From NCBI GenBank assembly GCA_025642065.1, contig JAODUP010000034.1, forward strand, positions 696,501-760,500: a stretch of 64,000 bases of DNA. Direction: 5' to 3'. The position numbers were made by a program, and so were the translations under genes. The notes beneath the pieces are model-generated. The model searched no databases and had not been told where the DNA came from. It was given only the letters and a program-made list of their open reading frames with translations. This DNA is from Paralvinella palmiformis (Eukaryota > Annelida > Polychaeta > Terebellida > Alvinellidae). The number at the start of each line of letters is the position of its first letter. The stretch's first letter is position 1. Positions 34,101 to 44,300 of the stretch are shown here, piece by piece.

Positions 34101-35444
34101 CTTCATTATCCCATAATGTATGTTACATCAGTTTTTAGTTTGCTCTGTTTTCAGTAATTAGCTGTTCTATACTTTGTGATTGGATGATTAACGTCTCTTA
34201 CGTTGTCAATGATTGGTCACTTCTACTAATACCTGTCTGTTCAAAGTAATAATTGTTTACCTTCTTTGTCAGTGCAACTGATTGTGTACAAAAATATCTT
34301 TTAATTCTATTACAGCAAAAGCAGTACAGTTGTGTCACATTAATGCAGATGGATTTGTTTCTATTCTGAATCTCTAGATTAGAAAATTGTGCGGATTACT
34401 GGATTTTACTTTATTGTTTGAGAAATTTCCAAAAATAATGAGGCCATTATGCTCCTACAATTTATATAAAATCTTTTTAATTAACTCAAACTAACAGTTT
34501 TGTTTTTTATTTTGTGTTTTATTTCTTGTATTCCAAAAACATAAAACTGTTTTTAAGTAAATAGATATGCCAGTTTTAATCTGAATAACATTTACCACCC
34601 TCTTGGTTCCCATTTTACAAAGCACTATCACACATGATACACTTACTGAACAACAACTTTAAATGCCCATACAATCAATGAAAACGACTATTGTTTGTTT
34701 AATTCATATCAGCAAATTGCAATCCAAATGAACAGTTTCTGTAGATATATCGGTGGACAGCCTAGTAAGTGACATTAACACGTAAATATGTCAACTAGTT
34801 CCAAACAAGACTGTTCATAAACAGAATCATAAAATAGTAGTTTGGTCAGAGAGTTTAAGGCAGGAAAGAGATATTTCCCAAAGAAGTCATATGATTTGTT
34901 AAGTGATGTGATTTGGTGACATGATATGGCAAATTATGACTGTAACAGTTTCAAATGAATGTTCATCGATATTTAAAAAGTTTCATTTCAATTGACAGTA
35001 ATTTGAAATGAAAGCAAATTTTGATCATTCATCCTTTGGAATTTTATTTTACTTATTACAGTCAGTAAGCCATTGTATTATGTTTGGTATTGTTCACGTT
35101 GAGATGATGACTCATCATCCATCGTTTGTTTACTTCAGAAAGGCAAGCCAGTCGCATTATTTAAGCATCACACAGCACCCATTACATCAGTGGAGTGGCA
35201 TCCCTCGGACAGCACAGTGTTTGGTGCTTCAGGATCGGATGATCAGATAACTTTGTGGGATCTGGCAGTAGAGAAGGAAAATGATGCCTGCGATGAGACA
35301 GAGCCGGACGTTCCTCCACAGTTGTTATTTATCCATCAAGGACAAACCGACATTAAGGAGGTACACTGGCATCCTCAGCTTACTGGTGTCATGATAAGTA
35401 CAGCACACAGTGGATTTAACATATTTCGGACTATTAGTGTCTGA
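21926..35444 (+). CDS. GRWD1: GRWD1, glutamate-rich WD repeat-containing protein 1 (six exons)
   Basis: Histone-binding WD40 protein of the nucleus and nucleolus, linked in vertebrates to ribosome assembly and histone chaperoning. Six exons (232, 269, 211, 143, 198 and 306 nt) join in phase to 1359 nt: 452 residues plus stop, against 446 in human. The first ~50 residues are acidic ([16 protein letters not shown]). [18 protein letters not shown] and [17 protein letters not shown] follow, then the WD repeats with [26 protein letters not shown] and QITLWDL, and a C-terminal FRTISV identical to vertebrate GRWD1. Every intron starts GT and ends AG. Intron 1 is 7.0 kb and filled with transposon relics; introns 4 and 5 are 1.6 and 3.2 kb. 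Orthology is firm from order and motifs. Confidence 0.97.
22690..22835 (-). repeat. tRNA-derived SINE-like relic
   Basis: The minus strand begins with GAGCTCCGGTCGTCTAGTGG, where CGTCTAGTGGTTAAG is a good Pol III box A (tRNA-Glu/Asp-like). It continues through GATTTACTCTGACTGCCG, a decayed box B region. It is not the same family as the SINE at 9882. Confidence 0.45.
22974..23045 (+). repeat. Tigger/pogo-like terminal fragment
   Basis: After a TA comes CAGTAGGTGCCCATTTAAAC, then GTTGGGTCCACAAGC and GTCTGCATGAACGGTGGGTG, which resembles the Tigger terminal layout (CAG.. then GTCCGCATTAACGGG). No matching right end was identified. Confidence 0.35.
24770..25380 (-). pseudogene. Tigger/pogo-like DDE transposase C-terminal relic, copy 1
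   Basis: Minus-strand pieces in different frames carry [18 protein letters not shown], then [18 protein letters not shown] and [13 protein letters not shown]. These correspond to the last part of pogo/Tigger transposases (LQPLDV..NKPFK; W...IP..I..SF..CGISNALDG). It is broken by stops and frameshifts. A second copy of the same family lies at 53755-54190. Confidence 0.7.
25700..26095 (-). pseudogene. MULE/FLYWCH-type transposase C-terminal relic
   Basis: The minus strand reads [20 protein letters not shown] followed by [12 protein letters not shown]. This fits the TNNxxExWHxxFxxLVGHxHPSIW block I associate with MULE-like transposases next to FLYWCH fingers. Frames are broken on both sides. 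Confidence 0.45.
26250..27345 (-). mobile_element. LINE reverse transcriptase relic (L2/Jockey-like)
   Basis: On the minus strand: [20 protein letters not shown], then [33 protein letters not shown] sequence and [15 protein letters not shown]. These are the palm and following blocks. YADD has become NADD, so the first position of the catalytic box is changed. Further left, [12 protein letters not shown] and [14 protein letters not shown] C-terminal pieces continue in other frames. The 3' boundary is near 26270. Confidence 0.8.
29167..29435 (+). CDS. GRWD1: GRWD1 exon 2
   Basis: Begins GTGCACC after TCATAG and encodes [35 protein letters not shown], a run of ten aspartates from a GAT/GAC repeat (29343-29373), and [11 protein letters not shown]. 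Donor AGG|GTAAGC, phase 0. Confidence 0.95.
29560..29770 (+). CDS. GRWD1: GRWD1 exon 3
   Basis: Acceptor GTTCTAG; encodes [31 protein letters not shown] and [17 protein letters not shown]. Donor CCTG|GTAATT, phase 1. Confidence 0.95.
29985..30127 (+). CDS. GRWD1: GRWD1 exon 4
   Basis: Acceptor GTTTAG; encodes [16 protein letters not shown] and [20 protein letters not shown]. Donor ACT|GTAAGA, phase 0. Confidence 0.95.
31708..31905 (+). CDS. GRWD1: GRWD1 exon 5
   Basis: Acceptor ATCTACAG; encodes [34 protein letters not shown] and [16 protein letters not shown]. Donor CAG|GTGAAG, phase 0. Introns 4 (30128-31707) and 5 (31906-35138) hold nothing coding that I can support apart from the repeats listed. 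Confidence 0.95.
32300..32480 (-). mobile_element. LINE 3'-end fragment, copy 2
   Basis: Reverse-strand match to 21425-21605 (CATGAATGTTTTTAATGTTA, then AAGCAATGCTTCAAGCAT, then AATAAACAATTTGAAAGGG). It lies within GRWD1 intron 5. Confidence 0.6.
33179..33361 (+). mobile_element. tRNA-derived SINE, copy B (complete)
   Basis: Reads GGGGCGCCTCCGTGGTCTAG (box A within), GTGTTCAAATCTCGGC (box B), a body with GGTCGCTCGGCCCATTTAGC, and the tail GTAAAACATTAATCATCATC. Flanked by a perfect 14-bp duplication TCTTCCTTGACCCG at 33165-33178 and 33362-33375. Confidence 0.93.
35139..35444 (+). CDS. GRWD1: GRWD1 exon 6 and stop
   Basis: Acceptor TACTTCAG; encodes [56 protein letters not shown] and [13 protein letters not shown], then TGA at 35442-35444. 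A candidate polyadenylation signal AATAAA is at 36087-36092. Confidence 0.95.
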   Translation, partial: KGKPVALFKHHTAPITSVEWHPSDSTVFGASGSDDQITLWDLAVEKENDACDETEPDVPPQLLFIHQGQTDIKEVHWHPQLTGVMISTAHSGFNIFRTISV

Positions 35445-36660
35445 TCACATAAACAGCTTACAGTCAGTCATTCAGCCAGCAATGGAAGCATCAGTAATTA
35501 GATACGTTTGTAGAAGTTAAAATTTACTGTTTGTTGTGTGTCAGTCATAGATAATTGTTGTTCGTGTTATTTAACACGATTATTGGCTTAAGTATTTGAT
35601 CTGTTTAGATAGATCTCCTATGGATAACTGTATCAGTTCAAACAACAAATGGAATTTTGCTGCATTCATATAAATAAGAGTATTTAAAGGGCTGTACATG
35701 GTATTGGTAGCAATTGATTGTCTCTACTCATTTGTAAATAATTGCCGTAAGTTGTAGATAATTGGAATATTAATAGCCTCGTTAGGTAGTATAAAAATAC
35801 GGTTTTGGACAATCTTTCACATACTAAGCCACTGCCTTTTGTCAGAGAGAGAAAGGTTTACCAAATGACTGGATGGTGGAATGCGAGAGCTCAAAGCTTG
35901 CTGATGAGGTCATTAAAAAGTTGATTGTGTCGTGTCTGAATAACTGAGTACTGTTTCTGTACTGTGGTGTACAGACTGTTGTAATCCAGCTTGATCATCA
36001 ATTACCTGAGCAATATGTTGCCACTTATTAAGTCCAGTTATCCTTTATCATTTTGTCTTAAATAACTCAACCATAAAGAAGTAATGAATAAAACAAACCA
36101 TTGTTGAGGATTCTCAGCTTACACTTCACCTTACCTTCCATAACTATTTACTGGAGGTGGATTTTCCAAAATTTTTAACCGTTGATGTTGTGGTTGTTCT
36201 AATTTATATGATTCTCAAGTAACTACATAAAAATACTTTCTGACATAATACTGCATTGTGCAACTAAAGAAAGAGAATTATATTAATTGTTTTAAACAGT
36301 GCATTTAATTCACATTTTATGAACTTTTCCTTACTGAAGTGATTGTTTTAGGTACAATGTAAAACTTGGTTCATTTATTTGTATTTCTGAAACCTGTTAC
36401 TGATAATTAATGACTAGTTATTAGCTCGGACCAGTTCCATATTTCCAGATACTTTCAATGCCACACTTGTTCCAGATATTGGAGGTAAAATACATTTGTA
36501 TTTAGATGTTTTTAAATACCTTTTTTGGGGTATTTAGTTTTCTCTAAATAAAATCAGTGGATTTGTATTTTAAAACTTCTTCCACGTATTTGTACAAATC
36601 TAATACTTTAACACGTTTGTATACAAAGATTTATAATTGACGCCAAGTTCTTGCACGTAG
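35445..36660 (+). other. GRWD1 3' UTR and intergenic
   Basis: AT-rich; no other gene. AATAAA at 36087 would give a 3' UTR of about 0.66 kb. From about 36480 to 36610 there are AAATACATTTGTATTTA-like inverted words, possibly the end of a DNA element. Confidence 0.45.
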
Positions 36661-36699
36661 CAACAAAGGGGGAAGGGTGAGCATACCATTGTTTGGGAT

Positions 36700-37221
36700 G
36701 CACAAAGCCTCTCAGTCTCTCTTTGATACTTGGGACGTGCCACACCATCCAATGGCCCACCCGAAAGAGCAGATCGACGAGTACTATAGTTTGCCCGTGG
36801 TAATATTGTCCTCAGCTATTTGAAGGAGTGCAACAATGGAATTGGTACAAAAAGAGGCTATGTGCCGCGCTTCGCATTTGAACAATTCCGGGTATTGTAG
36901 AAAGAATACTATTGCGGAGAAGAGATGCGGGTATGTGAAGATAAAGAAGAAGCCAAGCGCGTTGCCACCACACTGGAAGTTGTTTCAATATTGGACCAAA
37001 TGGATGAAACATATCTAAAAAATGCCTGGATTGGAACTTCGGATAACTCTACGCCTTGGGGTGCCATGGGATTCCTCTGTTCCATGTTTCATGTCCAGTA
37101 TGGGCTTGGTGCAGACCTCATCCCAGATAATGACGTTTTGGATCCTTTTCTAGCCTATCCGTTGGAGGTCAACTCAGTCTGTACGATCTGTGGTTCTAGG
37201 TTGCTGCAACCGGGGAAATGA
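36700..37221 (+). pseudogene. Unidentified broken coding segment 1 (island 36.7-41.2 kb)
   Basis: From about 36841 to 37221 one frame is open except for a single stop near 36898. It contains KRGYVPRFAFEQFRVL, later LEVVSILDQMDETYL and, at the end, VNSVCTICGSRLL with a CxxC pair. Base composition is clearly GC-richer than the flanks. I do not recognise the protein. Its neighbourhood, next to a Polinton-type polymerase relic on the other strand, suggests it belonged to the same element, but that is inference. Confidence 0.45.
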
Positions 37222-37606
37222 TGCACAATGTGCGCAGTTGCGGACCTAATACATATTTTTGCGGTGTGGTTGCGGGCCCCCGCAAATTAATTTTGGTGCG
37301 GGCTAGATATAAATTTCATAAATAGTTTTGGCTCAGAATTTATCATTTTATTAGCGCACGTAATTTTTGACGAAACTAAATTATCACTGGAATCAAAGTT
37401 GACACTGCTTGAGCACGTGAAAGGACTATATAGAGTTAACGTTACAAGCCTATCACTGGAATGTGCGGAGCAGTGCGCTCGCTGGCTTGGTATGTAAATT
37501 TGCGGTGCGGGCCTCCGCATTGAAAGGTGTTGCGGGGCGGAATGCTTGCGGTTCTCTTTAATACGGGGAAGTTCGGGGCAGAATTATCAGCCCGCGCAGA
37601 GGTATA
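37222..37606. mobile_element. Probable small DNA transposon (MITE) in the island
   Basis: Segments 1 and 2 are separated by about 385 bp with GC-rich ends. TTTTTGCGGTGTGGTTGCGG and CGGGCCCCCGC lie near the left; TTTGCGGTGCGGGCCTCCGC and GCGGGGCGG lie near the right. The 7-bp word ATGCACA flanks it (about 37221 and 37607). The exact termini are not clear. Confidence 0.4.
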
Positions 37607-38080
37607 ATGCACATCCTCTTCTTTTCGGGAGATGAACTACACTCCTTCGCCATCTACAGACAATACCACCTCCTCGGGGTCCTAGCCCTTTATTGCCTTC
37701 CAAACAGTGATTCGCCCCTGGATTTGGAGAAGAATTTGTTCTGACTCCGCATCACCGGAAATAAGCTATGGTATGTTTGCGCCTTGAACCCTTGTTGGAG
37801 GAGAGCAGAAAGGACCTCGGTGGAGAGGTCGATCATTGTGATAGCTAACGCAGCGTGCCTAAAGAACCCCCAAAAGATCGCTGCAGTACCGGCAGGCCTG
37901 TCGCCAGAAAGGCAAAGCAGGAATAAACTCCTAACTGAAGTCCAAGAGATTAAGGTCTCTATTCGCACGGTGCCGGCAGTGACACGTCTAATGGACTCCT
38001 TATGTCGTCCAGGACCACGGGTTGGCAGGTGTATAGTGGTTGTTTCACAGCAACACCCCAAAAAGAAAGTGCCACGGTGA
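37607..38080 (+). pseudogene. Unidentified broken coding segment 2
   Basis: A single frame of about 157 codons has one internal TGA near 37742. It contains FSGDELHSFAIYRQYHLL, SIIVIANAACLKNPQ and PAVTRLMDSLCRP. I cannot assign a family. It may be the continuation of segment 1 after the inserted element, as the neighbouring sequence supports no other start. A minus-strand open frame over the same bases looks like a shadow. Confidence 0.4.
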
Positions 38081-38124
38081 CTGGCAAGCTGAATAAAAAG
38101 AGTCTTTTGCTAAACAGTTTGCGT

Positions 38125-38520
38125 CACTAAGGTGAGTATGCAACAATTATAGACACCAAAGGGCCCCTATATGGAATAAACTGCAATGGCTATAGTCATG
38201 CAACTTATGGAAAGATACTCGTTAACGCGCGGTACCACAGTGCCATTATTTCTGGCCTTACAGCTGGTTTCTCCCGTTTGAGCGAAATGGTCAATAAGAT
38301 GAATCACACAAGCTGGAATTCGTACCCCGCGAAGTGGGTATGGTCCTCGTCGACTTGGCCCTTGCGATGGCCACGAAGGCGATTATCCTAGCAGATATCA
38401 TACGTTGAGATCGATGGCCTTAATTGTGATGTTTGTAGGGGCGTCTTTATCATAGCTCTGGCGCTGTCTAGAAGCAACTATTTCTTCTGTGGTAAGAAAT
38501 TCTGCCGTTGAATAGAAGAA
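38125..38520 (+). pseudogene. Unidentified broken coding segment 3 with CxxC motifs
   Basis: Three successive frames are open: GPLYGINCNGYSHATYGK with LVNARYHSAIISGLTAGF (about 38134-38330), then VLVDLALAMATKAII, then GLNCDVCRGVFIIALALS with YFFCGKKFC. Each change of frame fits an indel in one ancestral gene. Paired cysteines (CDVC and CGKKFC) suggest a zinc-binding site. Not recognised. Confidence 0.4.
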
Positions 38521-39365
38521 TACACGCCATGATAAAGCCAAAAACAGTTCCAGGTCGCGCAGGTTCATTGGTCATAAAAAAAGAATAGGTTCAAATACCT
38601 CTTTTGGTGCCATCAGACGACCAGAAGGAATGTGAGATAACCTTTATCATCAAGTGATCCGAAAGGGCTCTTCGCGACCCGAGTAGTAAAGCAATTTCTT
38701 TGGCGCCGGAATGTTGAAATTTTGATAGAATTTTTTTTTTCGATCAACTACAGTTTCAAGAGTGACTAGCGGGGGGGGGGGAGGGTATTCAACTGGTAAA
38801 AGCTGGTGTCGACCGTCGGTGTGATTAAGGAAATGGCCCGATCGTGGTTAAAAAATAGGCCATTTGGCAGATCTGACAACTAACCCTTCGGCATAATTCA
38901 TGTCCAAAGTTTACTGCGTATGTGCCGAGCGAGGTCAGCCTCCTGTATCTACCACATAATAAGCTTAGGCGCAAAACCTATAATAATATACTCACTGTAA
39001 CGTGACCCCAGGAAATGCGGCTGCTTCAGGGTTCAAGGTCCGAGTGAGTTGTCTGGCTACATAGAGTCATTTCGGCTCTAAACAGCAAAGTGACTAATTT
39101 GATTATCATAAAACCTTTTGGCGCTAACAAGACTATAGCAGTTGAACATAAATAATTCTCTTTCTTAGGCTCCAGGAGCAGAAACTCCCCCACTGGCATA
39201 GGCGTTAGCTACTTATACCAGCCGGATGAGGTGGATGGGGGCGGCACAGAGCCAAATCAGACAAGCTTGTATTCTACTAGTTGTTGGACGGACCCGCTTC
39301 TGGTACCTCTTGACACTCTGCTCACCCGATGTGTGTTTCAGCCAACAGAGCCGATTTGTAGGACA
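38521..39365. other. Decayed part of the island
   Basis: Mixed composition with no convincing frame, and a G11 run near 38771. A plus-strand open frame from about 39160 to 39521 (VSYLYQPDEVDGGG, then LVPLDTLLTRCVF) overlaps the polymerase C-terminus on the other strand; at least its right half is a shadow. Confidence 0.35.
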
Positions 39366-39369
39366 CCGC

Positions 39370-41180
39370 TTGGGGCCATACGCCAGAGTGTTCCCTTCAT
39401 TTTTCGTTATCCAGCTCTTCGAGTAGAAGCGAGAAAGGGAAACTTTTTGAGGTGCTGTCCTAAGTTAATGGTGGTAATTGGAGCTCAGCACATCCATCCT
39501 TTGGCGGAAAGACTTCTTTGAGAACAGCGCCTCCTTGTACTGTTCATGGAGAATTTGCTTCTTCACAACTGCATTTTTCACGCTTTTTATGTTTTTGCAT
39601 CCAGTCTCGCGGATTAAATATATCTTTGGCCGCATCCCCAAATACTCGGCGATGGGACGTCTGGTGCACTCGTTCTACATCTTCCCGAGAACCTCTTTTT
39701 TTGCCATGAAATGGAACAAGTGGCTAAATGGGTCAAGCGACCTCCAAAGGTAATGAAGCGAACTTAGGTGGTAGTGATCTGTGGTCCAACGCGCTACCAA
39801 CTAGACCACGGAGGCTCCCCAAGTGGACTGTTGGAAAGTCGCTGTTGTCCAACAAGCCCTTGTCCTCGGTCATATCCTAAAAAAAAGGTAACTTTTGTTT
39901 CCGTATTTCCCCTTCAGGTAATTATAGTGTAAATCGTACTTCAGATCCTTTAAGAGGTCGAGGATGCTCATCTCAAGTTAGATAGGGAGATTCAACACCA
40001 GCCTGTTTTTGTAGGTCAGGATTTCAGCCAGATCGTCATCTAAGATGTTGGTTCGTGCGTCGAACTCTGTCTTCTGCACTGACGCGCACAAGTTTGACGT
40101 CAACCCGCTTACGAAGATTCTCTATAGTCTTTCCTGTTGAGGTCTTTCTCAAAGTGTCTGGTGGCCTTTTTGTGGAATTATATGTTCACCTTCTTCAGCC
40201 TTATGCCAAGTAACAGGTAACAACTGCAGGTTGCGATAATGGAACACGTAGCGTTCCTTGCTGCAGAGAGAGTGTCTGCCAGTTGTTCAACCGCTATCAG
40301 TGCCACACCAACACCAAGAAGGTTGTGCTGACACTCATACACACTTTCTCGATAACCACGCGCTCTGGTGCCAACGGGTATGCTTTGCACGCCTCATGCA
40401 TCTCTTGGTGGCATTCTAGATCAACCTCGAGGATGAACCGTTTTTCTGCATCTCTAGGATGCCCTTCTTTTACATCCTTCAAGCCTTTGCTGTCCTCTGC
40501 TCGCTGAAAGTTCCTTGTAAATAAAAGCTGCCTCACCGCCCACTCGTACATGGTAAAGGACATGACTGTTAGGCTTACAATTTTCGACCTGAGGGTTTGC
40601 TTTGACGTAACTTTTTTTGTCATGGAAATGCCGCCTCACATTCCTTTCTCGATGAAGAGGTACATATCGTAATCAGTCAGCAACTCAAAAAACCTCCAAA
40701 ATGTCGCCTAGCAGAAGCACCTCACTGTTTAGGCAAAAGAACTAATCTTCGAGATTGTTGGACCTGAAAACTGTCCAAACCTTTTGTGGGTGTAAGTAAT
40801 CTTTGGCACTAATATGCCTGACGGTTATCTTGCTGCAGGAAGCTTCCTTGGTAGGGAGCCACGGATCGGTCAAGCGCTCCCAAGAGTCCTTATACGGGTA
40901 GATCCGATTTAGAAATACCAAGAGCCGTTTCTCTTCAGCAGTTGATGAATTGCATTTGACTGAGACAGAACAAGAAGTGTTTCTCAGCGTTGTTGGGGAT
41001 GCATTAAATTTCCCCCTTCAATTCCTGTGAAATAGAGCCCATTTTATGGCGGGATATTTTATGGACCTTTGGACATCCTTAATTGCTGGAAACAGAACAG
41101 CGTGCAGGACGCACCAGATACAGTGATCATCTTTGTTCTTCAATTTGATAACTGCCATCCTAGTGCTCACTGTAAGCCGG
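39370..41180 (-). pseudogene. Protein-primed family-B DNA polymerase relic (Polinton/adintovirus type)
   Basis: The minus strand carries ordered blocks of the polymerase that Mavericks/Polintons and adintoviruses use to copy themselves. From N to C: an N-terminal module with LKNKDDHCIW (about 41145); ISAKDYLHPQKVW (about 40800); YDMYLFIEKGMRGGIS (about 40650); FILEVDLEC with YPLAPERV (about 40430-40350); KERYVFHYRNLQL (about 40240); TIENLRKRVDVKLV (about 40110); MSILDLLKDLKYDFHYNYL (about 39950); and the C-terminal AEYLGMRPKIY (about 39640) and NTLAYGP (about 39385). It is dead: many frameshifts and stops, motif A degraded, the TDTDS metal-binding motif C missing, a large part of the exonuclease region missing, and a SINE inserted. 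The family call is firm; which virus-like lineage is not resolvable. Confidence 0.8.
39717..39818 (-). mobile_element. tRNA-derived SINE, copy C (partial)
   Basis: Matches the SINE body (GCTAAATGGG..AGCGACCTCC) and head (GGTGGTAGTGATCTGTGGTCC to CCACGGAGGC). The middle, including box B, is missing. It splits the polymerase relic into two parts. Confidence 0.8.
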
Positions 41181-41319
41181 CATGGGGCTGCTGTTGTAGA
41201 GCAGCAATTCCGTCCGCATATGTTTCAAAGTTTATCGCTTTCTGCTAGAGAAGGATTGTAAGATGCTATACTCCCATTGTATATAATTCCCAGAAACAGA
41301 ATAGGAGCCTTGGGTGAAT

Positions 41320-44300
41320 ACATGACACTGGAGAAGCTCTTCAATGTGCGGATATTACTTGAACTGTCTAAGCAACAAATTGAAGAAATAGAAAGAGCGG
41401 TATCAATCTATAACTAAGTCAGTACAACAATTATCAAGCTAAAGGAAAAATATGTCACACGTGTGGCAAGGTAAGCCTATTTTCAAAACTTTGCAAGTCA
41501 GCTAAACCACCACACATGCCTAATGGGGTCAGACCACAACAAAGCAGAGGTCGAGATAAGCCATAACTCAAACAAAAAAGGAAGATGGTCCGACAAGTAG
41601 ACCACACACAGCCAACAAATGAGGAGGACCATTACATATGGTCACTTTACCTGAATGAGATGGAAGTAAACCATGTCAAAATACTCGTTGACACGGGGTC
41701 ATCTATAAATCTGTTAGATGAAGAAACATTCAAAAGTTTAAATAAACGATGAACATAACCCGCACGTCCCATATGCAGGGAGACCAATGAGATCAGTGGA
41801 AACAATGCCGCAATTATCAGCACAGTATATGTGACGTATGAAGGGAAAGGCAATCTCTTGGGCTATGAAACAGCTGTACTACCTGGATATATCCCTTAAA
41901 TATGTGAAGTGATCGAAGTAGAGGAATGAATGCCCTAGAAAACAACTGATCGTTACTCAAAACTGTGTGAGGAGTAGAGCGACATCTTTGAAGGCAAATT
42001 GAACAGTGTCAAGGTTCATATTAATGAGACGATTCAGTCTATGCAGAATCTGCATCGAAGAATTCCATATCACATCAGAGAGAAAGTTAAAGAAGAGCTA
42101 GAGAAGCTGGAACAATTCAACATCGTAGAGGAAGTGGTAGACCGTGGGTCAGCCCAATAGTCACTAAATCCAAACCAAAGGAATTTCGCAAATGCATCGA
42201 TATGTATGAAGCAAATCGAGCTATCCGATGTGAACGTTACGTGACACCGACGATTGATGACGTCATTTTTTAACTGAATGGATCATCGTACTTCACAACA
42301 CTTGAATTGAATAAAGGGTATCAAAAACTATAACTGACATCCAAATCAAGGTACATTACTACTTTCAGTGCAAACCAGAAACTGTGGAAATACAAGCGAT
42401 TGATGTTTTGCTTGAACTCCGCAGCATGACTTTTCCAGAATGTCATACAGACGAAACTAAAGGATGTCCCGAATTCGTTCAACATCAGCGATGACGTTTT
42501 GTTATATGGTTCCACGCAGGCTTAACTTGAAGGTAACCTCCGTCGTCAAATGTTCGAACAGGTGAGAGCAAGCAATCTCACACTGAACAGAGAAAAGTGT
42601 GTGTTCAACCAGAGACATCTGTTATCTGTTTTCATGTCTGGATTATCTGAAGCTAGATGCTATTAGAAAATGAAAACTCCGGAGAATGCAGAGGAAGTGA
42701 GATTACAGCTAGGAATGGCTGGCTACGTCTTTCTCTCGATAACGGAGTTTGCTACCATCACCTAACCCACAAAATACACTGAGCTGGTAATGGATCCATC
42801 TCCAGTATGACTTGGAGCAATTCTAGCAGAAAAAGAGTCCGAAGATGAGGAAGGAGGCAGAATAGTTGCGTATGCGTCAAGAGCCCTATCAGATGTCGAG
42901 CAGAGCAAGAGCTAGACGGACCGTGAAGCGCTAATGGTAATTAGCATCTCTACATCTATGGAAGGTCAGTAGAGATCATCACAGACCACAAACCTGTTGG
43001 AGCTTTATTCAACAACCCGAGAAGCAAGCCAAATGATATAATTGAGCGTTGGCTAATGTAAATACACGACAAATAAGACTACAAAGTGACATATCGACCT
43101 GGGGAAGAATCCAGAAAACCCAGCAGACTACATGTCAAGATACATGGTATAACGAACATCGCCAAATAGTGAAAACAGTAGATCTGCGAAGGAGGCAGAA
43201 TAGTATGTGATTTTCATCGACAATCATGCAACACCGAAGGCATTGTCGGCAGAGGAGGTCAAGAGAGCAACTCTTGAAGATGACACGCTATAAAAGGTCA
43301 TTGGAAATCTACGAAAGAGCTGCTGGAATGAACATCCTTGAAGAGAAGACACTGACACAGTGAAGACTTCTAAGAATCTTCGAAATGAAATTTCGATAAC
43401 CAGAGGTGGAATTCTATTAAAGGGAACGAACATGGTTGTCCTGAGTCCTGGCAAAACTTCAGGAAAGAGTATTAGAATTGGCGCATCGAGGTCAGCAGGG
43501 GATGGTCAAGACAAAGCGTTTGATCCAAGAAAAGCCGTAGTTCCCGGGGATAGATGCACTGATCGAAAATAGGATGAAGAGATGGCTGGCTTGTCAAGCC
43601 AGCACACATCTACCGGAAACATCGATGGAACCTTTGACTTCTGTGGTCCATTCCCCCATCAGGAGATTATTTATTAGTCGCAGTAGACGAATACAGTCGT
43701 TTCCAAAAGTGAAAATCACTAAGTCCACTGTCTGTTCTACGATCCCGAAACTGGATAAGACATTAAGCATTCATGGCATACCAGAAAAAGTGAAATCGGA
43801 CAATGGATCTCCATTCCAAAGCTCCGAATTCAAGTCCTTTGTGGAGTACGCAGGTTTCCAGCATAAGAAAGTAACACCAGAATCGCCGCAAGCTAACAAA
43901 GAAGCGGGGAGATTCATGCTAACCCTCGAAAAGGAAAAGCGTGGAAACAGGAAATGTACCGATTTCTGCACAGTTATCGAGCTGAGCCACACAGCTCCAG
44001 CGACAGTGCTCTTTAATAGGAATATAAGGACAGGAAAACAAAGAGCCATTAATGCCTGACAGAGCCTTGAGACAAGCGATGAGCAAACAAAGTCTCGAAT
44101 GAAGTAACATGCTGACAAAAGAGCGAAGGCGAAATGCTCGAGTCTCCAACAAGAAGACAGAGTGATGATGAAACAGAGAAAAACAAATAAATATTCTACC
44201 CCCTGCCAACCAATGATCAATCAGGTGGTGGCTAGACATGATCACAGCTACGAACATTTCAAGGTCAAGTCGGTGAACATGAAGATGGAACCGGCGATAG

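Noticed and set aside
39231..39521. Plus-strand gene with LVPLDTLLTRCVF
   Set aside because: Its right half is the reverse strand of the polymerase C-terminal blocks; the left half has no recognised domain. Noted only as part of the decayed island.
39370..41180. Live host or mitochondrial DNA polymerase gene
   Set aside because: No introns, many stops and frameshifts, missing motif C, and an inserted SINE. It is a relic of a mobile virus-like element.
43771..44257. Minus-strand open frames of 112-149 codons
   Set aside because: They are antisense shadows of the Ty3/gypsy integrase remnant.
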